From contig CAAGMF010000192.1 in the NCBI GenBank assembly GCA_900770895.1, positions 1 to 27,133 on the forward strand: a stretch of 27,133 nt of DNA. Reading direction: 5' to 3'. This DNA is from an uncultured Mitsuokella sp. (GTDB lineage Bacteria > Bacillota > Negativicutes > Selenomonadales > Selenomonadaceae). Made by a program: the position numbers and the translations under genes. The notes beneath the pieces are model-generated. The model was given only the letters and a program-made list of their open reading frames with translations, had not been told where the DNA came from and made no database searches. Each line of letters begins with the position of its first letter. Positions within the stretch are counted from its first letter, which is position 1. Below are positions 16,010 to 24,405 of this stretch, in pieces.

Positions 16010-17656
16010 ATGAAATCCAGAATCATGAACAAAAAACTGATTGCGGCAGTCGTTGCCGGCTGCTTGGTGGGGCTGACTTCGCCGGTATTCGCAGCAGCAG
16101 CGGGCGGCTTTGACGATGTACCGCGTGACAACTGGAGCTACGGCGCCATCCAGACACTGCTCAAGGACGGCGTTATCGACTCGTTCGATGATAATACGTT
16201 CAATGGTCAGAAAATCGTCACGCGTTTCGAGATGGCTCAGATCATTCGTCGCGCTACGAACAAGGCCGTGAATTCCTCAAGCGTCAGTTCCTCTGATAAG
16301 GAGCTCATCATAAAGCTCAGCAAGGAGTACGGCAAGGAGCTGAATCAGCTCAAAAGTGGCAGCCTTTCGAACTCGTCCAATAACAGTGCCGCGGTTGTGC
16401 GTCCGGGGAAGAACGGCATAATGGATTTCAGCGGCACGAAGACCTATGTGCGATACGATTACTGGAACAACAAGAGCAATTACACCAACAGGACCGATAA
16501 GAGCGCTGGCGGCGACAAGGGAAACTTCTTCATGGATGTCGAGTTGCGCGGCCGCTATGAGTTTGCTCCGAAGTGGAATGCTCGTTTCATGTATGAGATG
16601 CAGCGGGCCATTTCAGGGCAGTCCTTGCAGGAGGATGGCGAAGGTGACCTGAAGGAGTTCAGCATCGATGGCCCGTTGAAGGTCGGCAAACTGAAAAACT
16701 CGAAGTTCCAGTTCGGGCGCTTCAAGTACAAGCCGGTGCTCGGCTACGTCACGAAGGCCTATATGCAGGGCGGTATCTGGAATTTCCAGGCCAACAAGAA
16801 GCTCAAAGTCGAGGTAGCCTATGGCGATCTTAGTGAAAGATACTATCGCTCCGGTGGCTACAATACATCCGATGTGGCCGGAGTAGATAAATATAGAATC
16901 ATTGACTCGAAGGGTAATGTCATTGCATCCTATGACAGCAAAACCGATAGCAAGGGCGTAATTCAGAACAAGGATACTAAGACCAAACTGCCCAATATCG
17001 CTACGACGCAGAAAAGTTACTACAATTCCGACTCAGCCTATTCGGTACTCTACGCGCCTTATTCCGAGCAGATGGGCGTCATCTCCCTGCGCTATCAGGC
17101 AGATCGCAAGACGCGCCTCTATGGCGGTTTCTACACATTGAACAGCAAGCACAAATCATTCCACGATGCTCAGATATACGAGCTCGCTGGCCAGCGCACG
17201 CTGGACAAAGACTTCACGCTCTACTTCGACTGGGCTCGCAGCAGCCGCAGCGAAGACAACTCGCTCTATTACCTCGGCTTGAAGTATAAGAACGAGAGCC
17301 TTTCGAAGCCGCATAGCTGGAGCTGGCTCGTACAGGGTGCCTTCCACGAAGCCAAGGCCACTATCAACTCCGATCTCGATATCAAGAACTACGGCGTAAG
17401 AGAAGGTTCGCTGACTGGTGATACGGCAGCCACATTCAATGGCGACAGCGGCAGCTGGTACTATGGCTATAACACTACACGTCACGCGTATAACGGCGCT
17501 AAGGGATTCGCTGTGACATACAAATGGGTTCCATTGGCTCACTCCGTACTCGTGCTCCGCGGCATGTATTTCGAACCGATACATGTAGATGCCAGCTGCA
17601 AGGATGCCATGAAACATCGCTTCCAGTTCCGTACCGAGTATGATATCTACTTCTGA
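16010..17656 (+). CDS. SLH-domain outer-membrane porin (OmpM-like)
   Basis: A 548-residue outer-membrane protein. A signal peptide covers about 1-25 (cleavage near VFA-AAA). One S-layer-homology domain (about 28-85, FDDVPRDNWSYGAIQTL and VTRFEMAQIIRRATN) anchors the protein to the cell wall. A short helical linker follows (DKELIIKLSKEYGKELNQL). From about 140 to the end the sequence alternates as in a beta-barrel, with many Tyr, Trp and Phe, and the last residue is Phe (YDIYF), typical of outer-membrane barrels. This architecture is characteristic of Negativicutes. GGGGGGA lies 6 nt before the ATG. Position between the intracellular hydrolases and the secreted PL4 lyases suggests a channel for RG-I oligosaccharides. 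A general porin is the alternative. Confidence 0.9.
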   Translation: MKSRIMNKKLIAAVVAGCLVGLTSPVFAAAAGGFDDVPRDNWSYGAIQTLLKDGVIDSFDDNTFNGQKIVTRFEMAQIIRRATNKAVNSSSVSSSDKELIIKLSKEYGKELNQLKSGSLSNSSNNSAAVVRPGKNGIMDFSGTKTYVRYDYWNNKSNYTNRTDKSAGGDKGNFFMDVELRGRYEFAPKWNARFMYEMQRAISGQSLQEDGEGDLKEFSIDGPLKVGKLKNSKFQFGRFKYKPVLGYVTKAYMQGGIWNFQANKKLKVEVAYGDLSERYYRSGGYNTSDVAGVDKYRIIDSKGNVIASYDSKTDSKGVIQNKDTKTKLPNIATTQKSYYNSDSAYSVLYAPYSEQMGVISLRYQADRKTRLYGGFYTLNSKHKSFHDAQIYELAGQRTLDKDFTLYFDWARSSRSEDNSLYYLGLKYKNESLSKPHSWSWLVQGAFHEAKATINSDLDIKNYGVREGSLTGDTAATFNGDSGSWYYGYNTTRHAYNGAKGFAVTYKWVPLAHSVLVLRGMYFEPIHVDASCKDAMKHRFQFRTEYDIYF

Positions 17657-17676
17657 TAATGAAAGGAGCAGCTTCT

Positions 17677-19434
17677 ATGATAGCGAAGTCTGGATTGGCT
17701 GGCGCGGTGACGCTGGCTCTGGCAGCTGCCCTGGTCTATGGCATGACGCCGGCAGAAGCAGCTGATATCGCCACGGTGCAGGGGCAGAACGTCACCATGA
17801 ACAATGGCGTGATAGAGATACATCTCATCAAGAATGGCACGGCCACTTACCTTTCGAAGAACGGCGGCCCGAATCTCGTCGAGAATGTCATCAAGAACAA
17901 GCTGACATTCTATTGCGATTATCATCCAGCCGGACAGCCCGACATGCCGTTTCTCTCCGATCAGGTCAAGGTCTATGAGAACAATGAGAATGTGGCTCAC
18001 ATAGCTTACATCGACTCGAAGAGCCCTCTGGCTGTCGAGTACCATTATCGTATGGTCAAGGGCGATAGCGGCATATATCAGTACGTCGTAGCCAGGAACA
18101 ATACCGGCAAGGTCTATCCCATAGGCGAGTTCCGCACCGTCTACCGCATTGATATGGATAAATTGCCGAACGCCTACAATGCGTACCGGCAGGCCCCGAT
18201 GCCAGCCTCATCGCATATGCGGTCGTTCAAGAAACTCCAAGATGAAACCTATGATATGGATGATGGGTTCAAGTATACGAATGGCTCGGTTTATTCGAAA
18301 TATGATTTTGCCGGCTACTATAAGGACAACCCGCTCTGGGGCACTTATGGCAACGGCAAAGGCTTCTGGTATATTCCAGTGAGCATGGAGGCCTATCCGG
18401 GCGGACCCATGAAGCAGGATCTGCTGGTTCACTATGATGGCATCATTTTGAACTACATGATGGGCGCGCATTTCGGTACGGGTGTGACCAAGGTGCCGAC
18501 AAACTGGACGAAGATGTACGGCCCATGGTATCTCTATATCAATGATGGTGATTCCGATGAGGCGGTCATATTCGACGCGCGTCAGCGAGCGGCACTCGAG
18601 CAGAAGGAATGGCCCTACCGGTGGGTCGATGAGTCGCTATATCCAAAGGCCCGTGGTACCGTCAAGGGGCAGCTGAAGCTGACGAACGGCGGCATCATAG
18701 ATAAGGCGCAGGTCATATTGGCACGCCCTGGTTCTGATATTGTGCATGATTTTGAGAGCTATATATTCTCTGCCGATACGGACGGGAATGGCAGTTTCAC
18801 CATCGACAAGGTCCGTCCGGGCATTTACGATCTGACGGCCTATATGCAAGGCGGCCCGAGCGGTGACGTTACGACGGAGCTGAAGAAGGGCCAGATAAAA
18901 GTCGAGCCCGGTAAGACAACCGACCTCGGCACAGTAGAGTGGCAGGTACCGCAACGCCAGACCATCTGGCAGCTCGGCACGGCTGACCGTAAGGCCTCGG
19001 AATTCAAATACGGCGGCGAGTTACGCAACTACAAGTGGTCGCAGATGCTGCCGGATGATGTCGATTTCTACATCGGCAAATCTGATGAGAGCGAGGACTG
19101 GTATTATTCGCAGGCTGGTATAGGCACATACAACATCCATTTCGACATGGACTCCATACCGGCGCAGAAATACCACCTGACTGTTTGTCTCGCTGGTTAT
19201 TCCGATAAGGGGAATGGCTCATTCGAAATCAGATTCAATGGGCATCTGCTCAAGACCTGCGACTATGAAAATGATCAGACGGTCTATCGTTCTGGTACGA
19301 CCAGTGGCACATACCATCAGGAAGATTTCGACATCGATGCTGCGTGGCTGAAGAAAGGCGATAATGTAGTATCGTTTGTCGATAAGAATGGTCTGATAAT
19401 CTATGATACTGTGGTGTTTTCAGCTGGGAAATAA
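17677..19434 (+). CDS. Rhamnogalacturonan lyase, family PL4 (first copy)
   Basis: A 585-residue secreted enzyme. A signal peptide ends near residue 29 (PAEA-AD). It has the three-domain plan of PL4 (rhamnogalacturonan endolyase, RhiE-like): a large beta-sandwich catalytic domain (about 35-325), an FnIII/carboxypeptidase-regulatory-like domain (about 325-410, ARGTVKGQLKL and VRPGIYDLTAY) and a carbohydrate-binding-like jelly roll (about 430-585, IWQLGTADRKASEF). Conserved tracts of the catalytic domain include KLQDETYDM, DLLVHYD and GAHFGTG, which hold candidate Lys and His catalytic residues. It cleaves RG-I by beta-elimination. The start was set at 17677 because AAGGAG lies 8 nt upstream; an ATG at 17659 overlaps that site. 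The gap after the porin stop is 20 nt, so the two are probably coupled. Confidence 0.9.
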   Translation: MIAKSGLAGAVTLALAAALVYGMTPAEAADIATVQGQNVTMNNGVIEIHLIKNGTATYLSKNGGPNLVENVIKNKLTFYCDYHPAGQPDMPFLSDQVKVYENNENVAHIAYIDSKSPLAVEYHYRMVKGDSGIYQYVVARNNTGKVYPIGEFRTVYRIDMDKLPNAYNAYRQAPMPASSHMRSFKKLQDETYDMDDGFKYTNGSVYSKYDFAGYYKDNPLWGTYGNGKGFWYIPVSMEAYPGGPMKQDLLVHYDGIILNYMMGAHFGTGVTKVPTNWTKMYGPWYLYINDGDSDEAVIFDARQRAALEQKEWPYRWVDESLYPKARGTVKGQLKLTNGGIIDKAQVILARPGSDIVHDFESYIFSADTDGNGSFTIDKVRPGIYDLTAYMQGGPSGDVTTELKKGQIKVEPGKTTDLGTVEWQVPQRQTIWQLGTADRKASEFKYGGELRNYKWSQMLPDDVDFYIGKSDESEDWYYSQAGIGTYNIHFDMDSIPAQKYHLTVCLAGYSDKGNGSFEIRFNGHLLKTCDYENDQTVYRSGTTSGTYHQEDFDIDAAWLKKGDNVVSFVDKNGLIIYDTVVFSAGK

Positions 19435-19466
19435 GCAGTTGATTCTCAGGATATCTTAGCAATGAG

Positions 19467-19497
19467 AGGGCTGTTGCTTATGGCGACAGCCCTTTTA
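19467..19497 (+). terminator. Hairpin between the two PL4 genes
   Basis: AGGGCTGT (19467-19474) and ACAGCCCT (19486-19493) form an 8-bp stem followed by TTTTA. It may terminate or attenuate, lowering expression of the second lyase, or stabilise the upstream mRNA end. Confidence 0.65.
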
Positions 19498-19516
19498 TCA
19501 AAGGAGCAGACCACAT

Positions 19517-21328
19517 ATGAAGACTGAATATGCCGGGGTGACCGGCGTACTGGCCCTGACATTGCTGCTGGGCAGCATCCCGCCGGCAGAGGCTGGCATA
19601 CTGCAGCTCGATCGCGCGGCCATGCACGCTGAGCTGGACAACGGAATCCTCGATATCGCCATACGTTTTGACGGCACGGTGGAGAAGGCGCTCTACAAGG
19701 GGCACGATCTCATCAAGGATCGCGCGCCGGGGAAGACGACATTTTATCTCGACTATAATACCGGTCATCATGCCTATGCCATGATACCGAATCAGCTGCG
19801 CGTGCTCGAGAATACCGATGAGGCAGCACATGTGGCCTACGTGGACACGCAGAGCATCCTCGGACTCGAGTATCATTACATCATGAAGCGTGGCGACAGC
19901 GGGCTCTACTCCTACGTCATCGCGCGCAACAATCTGCCGGAGCCGTTGCATCTCGCTGAGATGCGCACGGTCTACCGACTCGACCGCAGCCTGTTCGACC
20001 ATGCCTATACGGTGGAGCGCGACAGCCTCATCCCGCGTCAGGAAGTCATGCACAAAGGAAAGAAACTGCAGGATGAGACGTATGACATGGGGGCAGAGGG
20101 TGAGAAGTACACGAATGGCCCTATCTATGAGAAATATGACTATGCGGTTTACCTCGCGGATACACCGTTCTGGGGGGCCTACGGGCATGGGCTCGGGTTC
20201 TGGGTCATGCCCGTGAGCAACGAGTACCATCCGGGCGGCCCGCTGAAGCAGGATCTCACGGTCCACTATGACACCATCGTCTGCAACTACCTGACGAGTG
20301 CTCATTTCGGCACGCCAGAGTTCGATGCGCCGGTGGGCTGGGAGAAGATGTACGGTCCTTGGTATGTGTATGTGAACGAGGGAACGCCGGAGCAGGTGAA
20401 GCATGATGCCGCCCGTCGCGAGCAGCGCGAGCGTAGGGCCTGGCCGTACGCCTGGGTGCGGGAGAAAGACTATCCCGTGGCACGTGGCTCGGTTTGCGGC
20501 TGCCTGCAGCTCAGCGATGGACGTCCAGCAGCTGATGCGCAGGTCATCCTGGCTCGTCCTGGCGCCGATGCCACCGATGAGTCGGACTCGTACCTGTTCG
20601 CTGCCCGGACCGATGCGCATGGCCGCTTCAAGGTGTCGCAGGTGCGTCCGGGCGAGTATGAGCTGCAGGCCTATTTCGTCAAGGCTCCTCAGGCTGGACA
20701 GCCACAGAGCATAACGGATACGTTCCGCAGCCAGCCGTTCCGCGTGAGCGCGCAGGGAGCGAAGCTGCCGACAATGGTCTGGCCAGTCGGGGTGCCTGAG
20801 GTGGTTTGGCAGATCGGCACGGCCGATCATCGGGCCGATGAATTCGCCTACGGCGGTGAGCCACGCAACTACAAATGGCATCAGATGGTGCCAGCGGATC
20901 TCGACTACGATGTAGCGACGAGCACTGCCGCGCGGGACTGGTACTACGTGCAGAGCCATCCGGGCCGCTGGAACATCCATTTCACGCTGCCTGCGGCGGA
21001 TCTGCAGCAGCATGACTACGAGCTCGTGCTGGCGCTCGCCGGCTACTCGACCGGTATGGGCAAGCAATATGATGTTGTCGATGCCGGACTGCTGCTGAAC
21101 GGCCAGCTGCTGCAGCAGATCAAGTATCCGAACGACAAATCCGTCTATCGCTGCAGCACGACGAGCGGTACGTACCATCGGATGGTGGTAAAGCTGCCGC
21201 GGAATCTGCTGCAGGCCGGGGCGAATACCCTGACGATCGAGAATCGTGGTGCCTCGCTCATGTATGATACATTGATCCTGCAGAAAAACAATTCTGGGAC
21301 TGCAAGTCAACAAAGCTGCGACCAGTGA
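19517..21328 (+). CDS. Rhamnogalacturonan lyase, family PL4 (second copy)
   Basis: A 603-residue paralogue of the preceding lyase, with the same three domains. The signal peptide ends near residue 26 (PPAEA-GI). Shared tracts include EYHY, RGDSG.YSYVIARNN, KLQDETYDM, DLTVHYD and SAHFGT in the catalytic domain, VRPGEYELQAYF in the middle domain and VWQIGTADHRADEF in the C-terminal domain. The two copies are clearly related but well diverged, so this is an old duplication with likely different substrate or cleavage preference. AAAGGAG lies 10 nt before the ATG. Because a hairpin precedes it, its expression may be lower than that of the first copy. It is the last gene of the RG-I run. Confidence 0.9.
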   Translation: MKTEYAGVTGVLALTLLLGSIPPAEAGILQLDRAAMHAELDNGILDIAIRFDGTVEKALYKGHDLIKDRAPGKTTFYLDYNTGHHAYAMIPNQLRVLENTDEAAHVAYVDTQSILGLEYHYIMKRGDSGLYSYVIARNNLPEPLHLAEMRTVYRLDRSLFDHAYTVERDSLIPRQEVMHKGKKLQDETYDMGAEGEKYTNGPIYEKYDYAVYLADTPFWGAYGHGLGFWVMPVSNEYHPGGPLKQDLTVHYDTIVCNYLTSAHFGTPEFDAPVGWEKMYGPWYVYVNEGTPEQVKHDAARREQRERRAWPYAWVREKDYPVARGSVCGCLQLSDGRPAADAQVILARPGADATDESDSYLFAARTDAHGRFKVSQVRPGEYELQAYFVKAPQAGQPQSITDTFRSQPFRVSAQGAKLPTMVWPVGVPEVVWQIGTADHRADEFAYGGEPRNYKWHQMVPADLDYDVATSTAARDWYYVQSHPGRWNIHFTLPAADLQQHDYELVLALAGYSTGMGKQYDVVDAGLLLNGQLLQQIKYPNDKSVYRCSTTSGTYHRMVVKLPRNLLQAGANTLTIENRGASLMYDTLILQKNNSGTASQQSCDQ

Positions 21329-21483
21329 CCGTAGCGAGGGTGATGCATATCCCTCTGGTGTAGTTCCTTCATATAGATTCAGACTCCTGAGGGGGTACAG
21401 TTGTAGCATATGATGCTGGGACTGTTTTATATATACCCTACTACAACCTCCTAACTTTATCTTATTTTCTATTCCTCAAGGCG

Positions 21484-21532
21484 GCCGGCTGTCTTTCCCC
21501 AACAAATGAGACAGCCGGCTTGTCTTGTCTTT
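21484..21532 (+). terminator. Strong Rho-independent terminator of the RG-I run
   Basis: Perfect 11-bp stem GCCGGCTGTCT (21484-21494) / AGACAGCCGGC (21509-21519) with a 14-nt loop, followed by the T-rich tract TTGTCTTGTCTTT. It separates the RG-I genes from the rha operon. Confidence 0.88.
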
Positions 21533-21596
21533 ATGTGGCAGATATGCCAGAAAGTAGCATAAAAATAAAAAAAGTAAGTAAAAAAGAAAAAACATC

Positions 21597-21623
21597 TTGC
21601 AAAATCTTTATTGTTGTTATAAT
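21597..21623 (+). promoter_or_regulatory. Promoter of the rhaBADM operon
   Basis: An extended -10 box TGT-TATAAT (21615-21623) is preceded by TTGCAA (21597-21602). The 15-bp spacer is short, so the extended -10 or an activator probably matters. A-rich repeats around the start site (21639-21659) may be the operator. Confidence 0.6.
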
Positions 21624-21699
21624 ATATGAATTGTGAAGAGAAACAAAGAAAAACAAAAATAAAACCGGTAAATATGTCAGGAACGATAGGTGAAAGACA

Positions 21700-23106
21700 A
21701 TGAAAACAACTAATTATTATCTGGCTATTGATATCGGCGCCTCCAGTGGCCGCCATATACTGGGCTGGATGGAGAATGGCAAGATCCGCATGGAGGAGAT
21801 ATACCGCTTCCAGAACGGCTTGCACAAGGAAAACGGTCATCTTTGCTGGGATATTGACCATCTGGCAGCTGAGGTCGTGGCCGGGCTCAAGAAATGCCGG
21901 GATCTGAACCGTATACCGGAAAGCGTGGGCATCGATACCTGGGGCGTTGATTTCGTCCTGCTCGATGAGAACGGCAACCGCCTCGGCAACAGCGTCTCGT
22001 ACCGTGACCACCGCACGGAGGGCATGGACGAGATCGTCTACCAGAAGATACCGGAGAAAGAGCTCTACGCGCGCAACGGCATCCAGAAGCAGATATTCAA
22101 CACGATCTATCAGCTGACGGCCATCCAGCAGACGACGCCGGAACTGCTCGAGCGGGCGGAGACGTTCCTGATGATACCGGAATATCTGAACTATCTGCTG
22201 ACCGGCGTCCGCATGAATGAGTACACGAATGCGACGACGACCCAGCTCGTCAATGCGAAGACGCAGACCTGGGACGATGAGCTCCTCGCGAAGCTCGGCC
22301 TGCCGCGCAAACTGTTCGGCGAGCTGCATATGCCGAAGAGCGTCGTCGGTCCGCTGAGCGACAAGGTAGCAGCGCAGGTAGGATTCCAGACGACGGTCGT
22401 GCTGCCGGCCACACATGATACCGGCTCAGCCGTGCTCGCTGTACCGGCCGAGGGCGAGGAAAGCATCTATCTGAGCTCTGGTACCTGGTCGCTGATGGGC
22501 ATCGAGCGGCTCATACCGGACTGCACGGAGACGAGCCGTAAGCATAACTTCACGAACGAGGGTGGCTATCACTACCGCTATCGCTATCTGAAGAACATCA
22601 TGGGCATGTGGATGATGCAGTCGCTGCGGCGGGAGTTCAAACACGCCTATACGTTCGAGGAGCTGTACGAGCTCGCACATATCGGCCGCTACTTCACCTC
22701 GACGGTCGATGTGAATGATGACTGCTTCCTATCGCCGGACAGCATGATAAAGGCCGTGCAGGATTACTGCGAGCGCACGGATCAGGAGAAGCCGGAGACG
22801 GAATGCGAGCTCCTGTACTGCATCTACCACAGCCTCGCGAACTGCTATGCGAAGACGGTGGCTGAGATCGAGGAAGTGACCGGCCGCAAATACGATACGA
22901 TCAATGTCGTAGGCGGCGGCTGCCAGGACCGTTTCCTGAACCATCTGCTCGTCGAGGAGACGGGCAAAGAGGTCTATGCGGGCCCGATCGAGGCTACGGC
23001 CATCGGCAATCTGCTCGTGCAGATGCTGCGCGATAACGTATTTGTCGATCTTAACGAAGGACGCCGCACCATAGCGAAATCCTTCGATGTAAAGAAAGTT
23101 GATTGA
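21700..23106 (+). CDS. rhaB: L-rhamnulokinase RhaB
   Basis: A 468-residue sugar kinase of the FGGY family that phosphorylates L-rhamnulose at O-1 with ATP. The N-terminal phosphate-binding loop reads AIDIGASSGRH (about 7-17). The RhaB-type substrate block is SVGIDTWGVDFVLLD (about 73-87). The second ATPase lobe has LSSGTWSLMG and the nucleotide-binding GGGCQDRFLNHLL (about 404-416), followed by EATAIGN. The length is within the usual range of about 470-490. AGGTG lies 8 nt before the ATG. It is the first gene of the rha operon and follows a leader of about 70 nt. Confidence 0.96.
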   Translation: MKTTNYYLAIDIGASSGRHILGWMENGKIRMEEIYRFQNGLHKENGHLCWDIDHLAAEVVAGLKKCRDLNRIPESVGIDTWGVDFVLLDENGNRLGNSVSYRDHRTEGMDEIVYQKIPEKELYARNGIQKQIFNTIYQLTAIQQTTPELLERAETFLMIPEYLNYLLTGVRMNEYTNATTTQLVNAKTQTWDDELLAKLGLPRKLFGELHMPKSVVGPLSDKVAAQVGFQTTVVLPATHDTGSAVLAVPAEGEESIYLSSGTWSLMGIERLIPDCTETSRKHNFTNEGGYHYRYRYLKNIMGMWMMQSLRREFKHAYTFEELYELAHIGRYFTSTVDVNDDCFLSPDSMIKAVQDYCERTDQEKPETECELLYCIYHSLANCYAKTVAEIEEVTGRKYDTINVVGGGCQDRFLNHLLVEETGKEVYAGPIEATAIGNLLVQMLRDNVFVDLNEGRRTIAKSFDVKKVD

Positions 23107-23140
23107 AGCTGGATAAAGCTTTTCGAGGAGGAAAATAAAG

Positions 23141-24376
23141 ATGTCAAGATTCGATGATGCCAAGGAACAGTATGCAGCTTGGGGTGTCGATGCGGAAAAG
23201 GCTCTGGATACCCTTCAGAAAGTACGCATTTCGATGCATTGCTGGCAGGGCGATGATGTGCTGGGCTTCGACAGCGATGCGCTGACGGGCGGCATCGCCA
23301 CGACCGGCAACTATCCGGGCCGCGCACGCAACCCGGAGGAGCTCATGGCCGATATCAAGAAGGCCTACTCGCTGATTCCGGGCAAGCATAAGCTCAACCT
23401 GCATGCTTCGTATCGTATCACTGATGAGAAGGTTGATCGTGATGCCATCGAGCCGAAGCATTTTGCCGCCTGGGTGGATTTCGCGAAGGAGCAGGGAATC
23501 GGCCTTGATTTCAATCCGACGTTCTTCAGCCACAAGAATGTCAAAGACAATATGACGCTCTCAAGCCCCGACAAGGATATCCGCGATTTCTGGATTGCCC
23601 ATGGCAAGGCCTGCCGCAAGATTGCTGATTATTTCGGCCGCGAGCTCGGTATCACAGCACTCGATAATATATGGATCCCGGATGGCACGAAGGATGTGCC
23701 GGCTGACCGCATCGGGCCGCGCCGTCGCCTGAAGGAAGCACTCGATGAGATTCTTTCGGTCAAGTATGACAAGAAAAACATCGCCGACGCGGTCGAGGGC
23801 AAGGTTTTCGGCATCGGTGTCGAGTCGTACACGGTCGGTTCGCATGAGTTCTACATGAACTATGCAGCGAAGAACGGCATCATGTGCCTGCTCGATACGG
23901 GCCATTATCATCCGACCGAAGTCGTCTCGGACAAGATTTCGTCGATGCTGCTGTTCAATGATCAGCTGGCTCTGCATGTGAGCCGTCCGGTGCGCTGGGA
24001 CAGCGACCATGTCATCAAGCTCGACGATGAGCTCAAGGAGCTCGCAACGGAACTCGTTCGCTGCGATGCCCTCGACAAGGTGTTCATCGGCCTTGACTTC
24101 TTCGATGCGAGCATCAATCGCATCGCGGCCTGGGTCATCGGCATGCGCAACATGCAGAAAGCTCTGCTCTATGGCCTGCTGACGCCGAACGCGAAACTCA
24201 AAGAGGCTCAGGACAAAGCGGACTTCACCTATGTGCTCGCGGGCCTCGAGGAGCAGAAGACGTTGCCGTTCGGCGATGTCTGGGCAGAGTTCTGCCGTCG
24301 CAACAATGTGCCGGTTGATGGCAAATGGTATAGCGAAGTCAAGCAGTATGAGAAGGATGTACTGTTCAAGAGATAA
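23141..24376 (+). CDS. rhaA: L-rhamnose isomerase RhaA
   Basis: A 411-residue cytoplasmic metal-dependent isomerase converting L-rhamnose to L-rhamnulose; the E. coli enzyme has 419 residues. It is recognised by the opening W.GDDV and GGIATTGNYPGRARNP, the metal-site region LLDTGHYHPTEVVSDK (about 250-265), LHVSRPVRWDSDHV (about 278-291) and FIGLDFFDASINRIAAW. These hold the Asp and His ligands expected for the Mn/Zn pair. The ribosome binding site GAGGAGGA lies 8 nt before the ATG, the strongest in the operon. It starts 34 nt after the rhaB stop. Confidence 0.97.
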   Translation: MSRFDDAKEQYAAWGVDAEKALDTLQKVRISMHCWQGDDVLGFDSDALTGGIATTGNYPGRARNPEELMADIKKAYSLIPGKHKLNLHASYRITDEKVDRDAIEPKHFAAWVDFAKEQGIGLDFNPTFFSHKNVKDNMTLSSPDKDIRDFWIAHGKACRKIADYFGRELGITALDNIWIPDGTKDVPADRIGPRRRLKEALDEILSVKYDKKNIADAVEGKVFGIGVESYTVGSHEFYMNYAAKNGIMCLLDTGHYHPTEVVSDKISSMLLFNDQLALHVSRPVRWDSDHVIKLDDELKELATELVRCDALDKVFIGLDFFDASINRIAAWVIGMRNMQKALLYGLLTPNAKLKEAQDKADFTYVLAGLEEQKTLPFGDVWAEFCRRNNVPVDGKWYSEVKQYEKDVLFKR

Positions 24377-24405
24377 TTCATTTTCAGGAAGCTGAGGTTT
24401 TTATC

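Larger units (their letters stand above)
21329..21699. other. Intergenic region between the RG-I genes and the rha operon
   Basis: A 371-bp stretch without a convincing gene. It contains a small hairpin right after the lyase stop (GAGGG 21336-21340 / CCCTC 21351-21355), possible crossing pairings at 21392-21447, a strong terminator at 21484-21532, an A-rich stretch, and the rhaB promoter. Confidence 0.8.

Noticed and set aside
19478..21409. Minus-strand open frame of 643 residues opposite the second PL4 lyase
   Set aside because: The lyase frame has a signal peptide, ribosome binding site and family motifs; the antisense frame has none.
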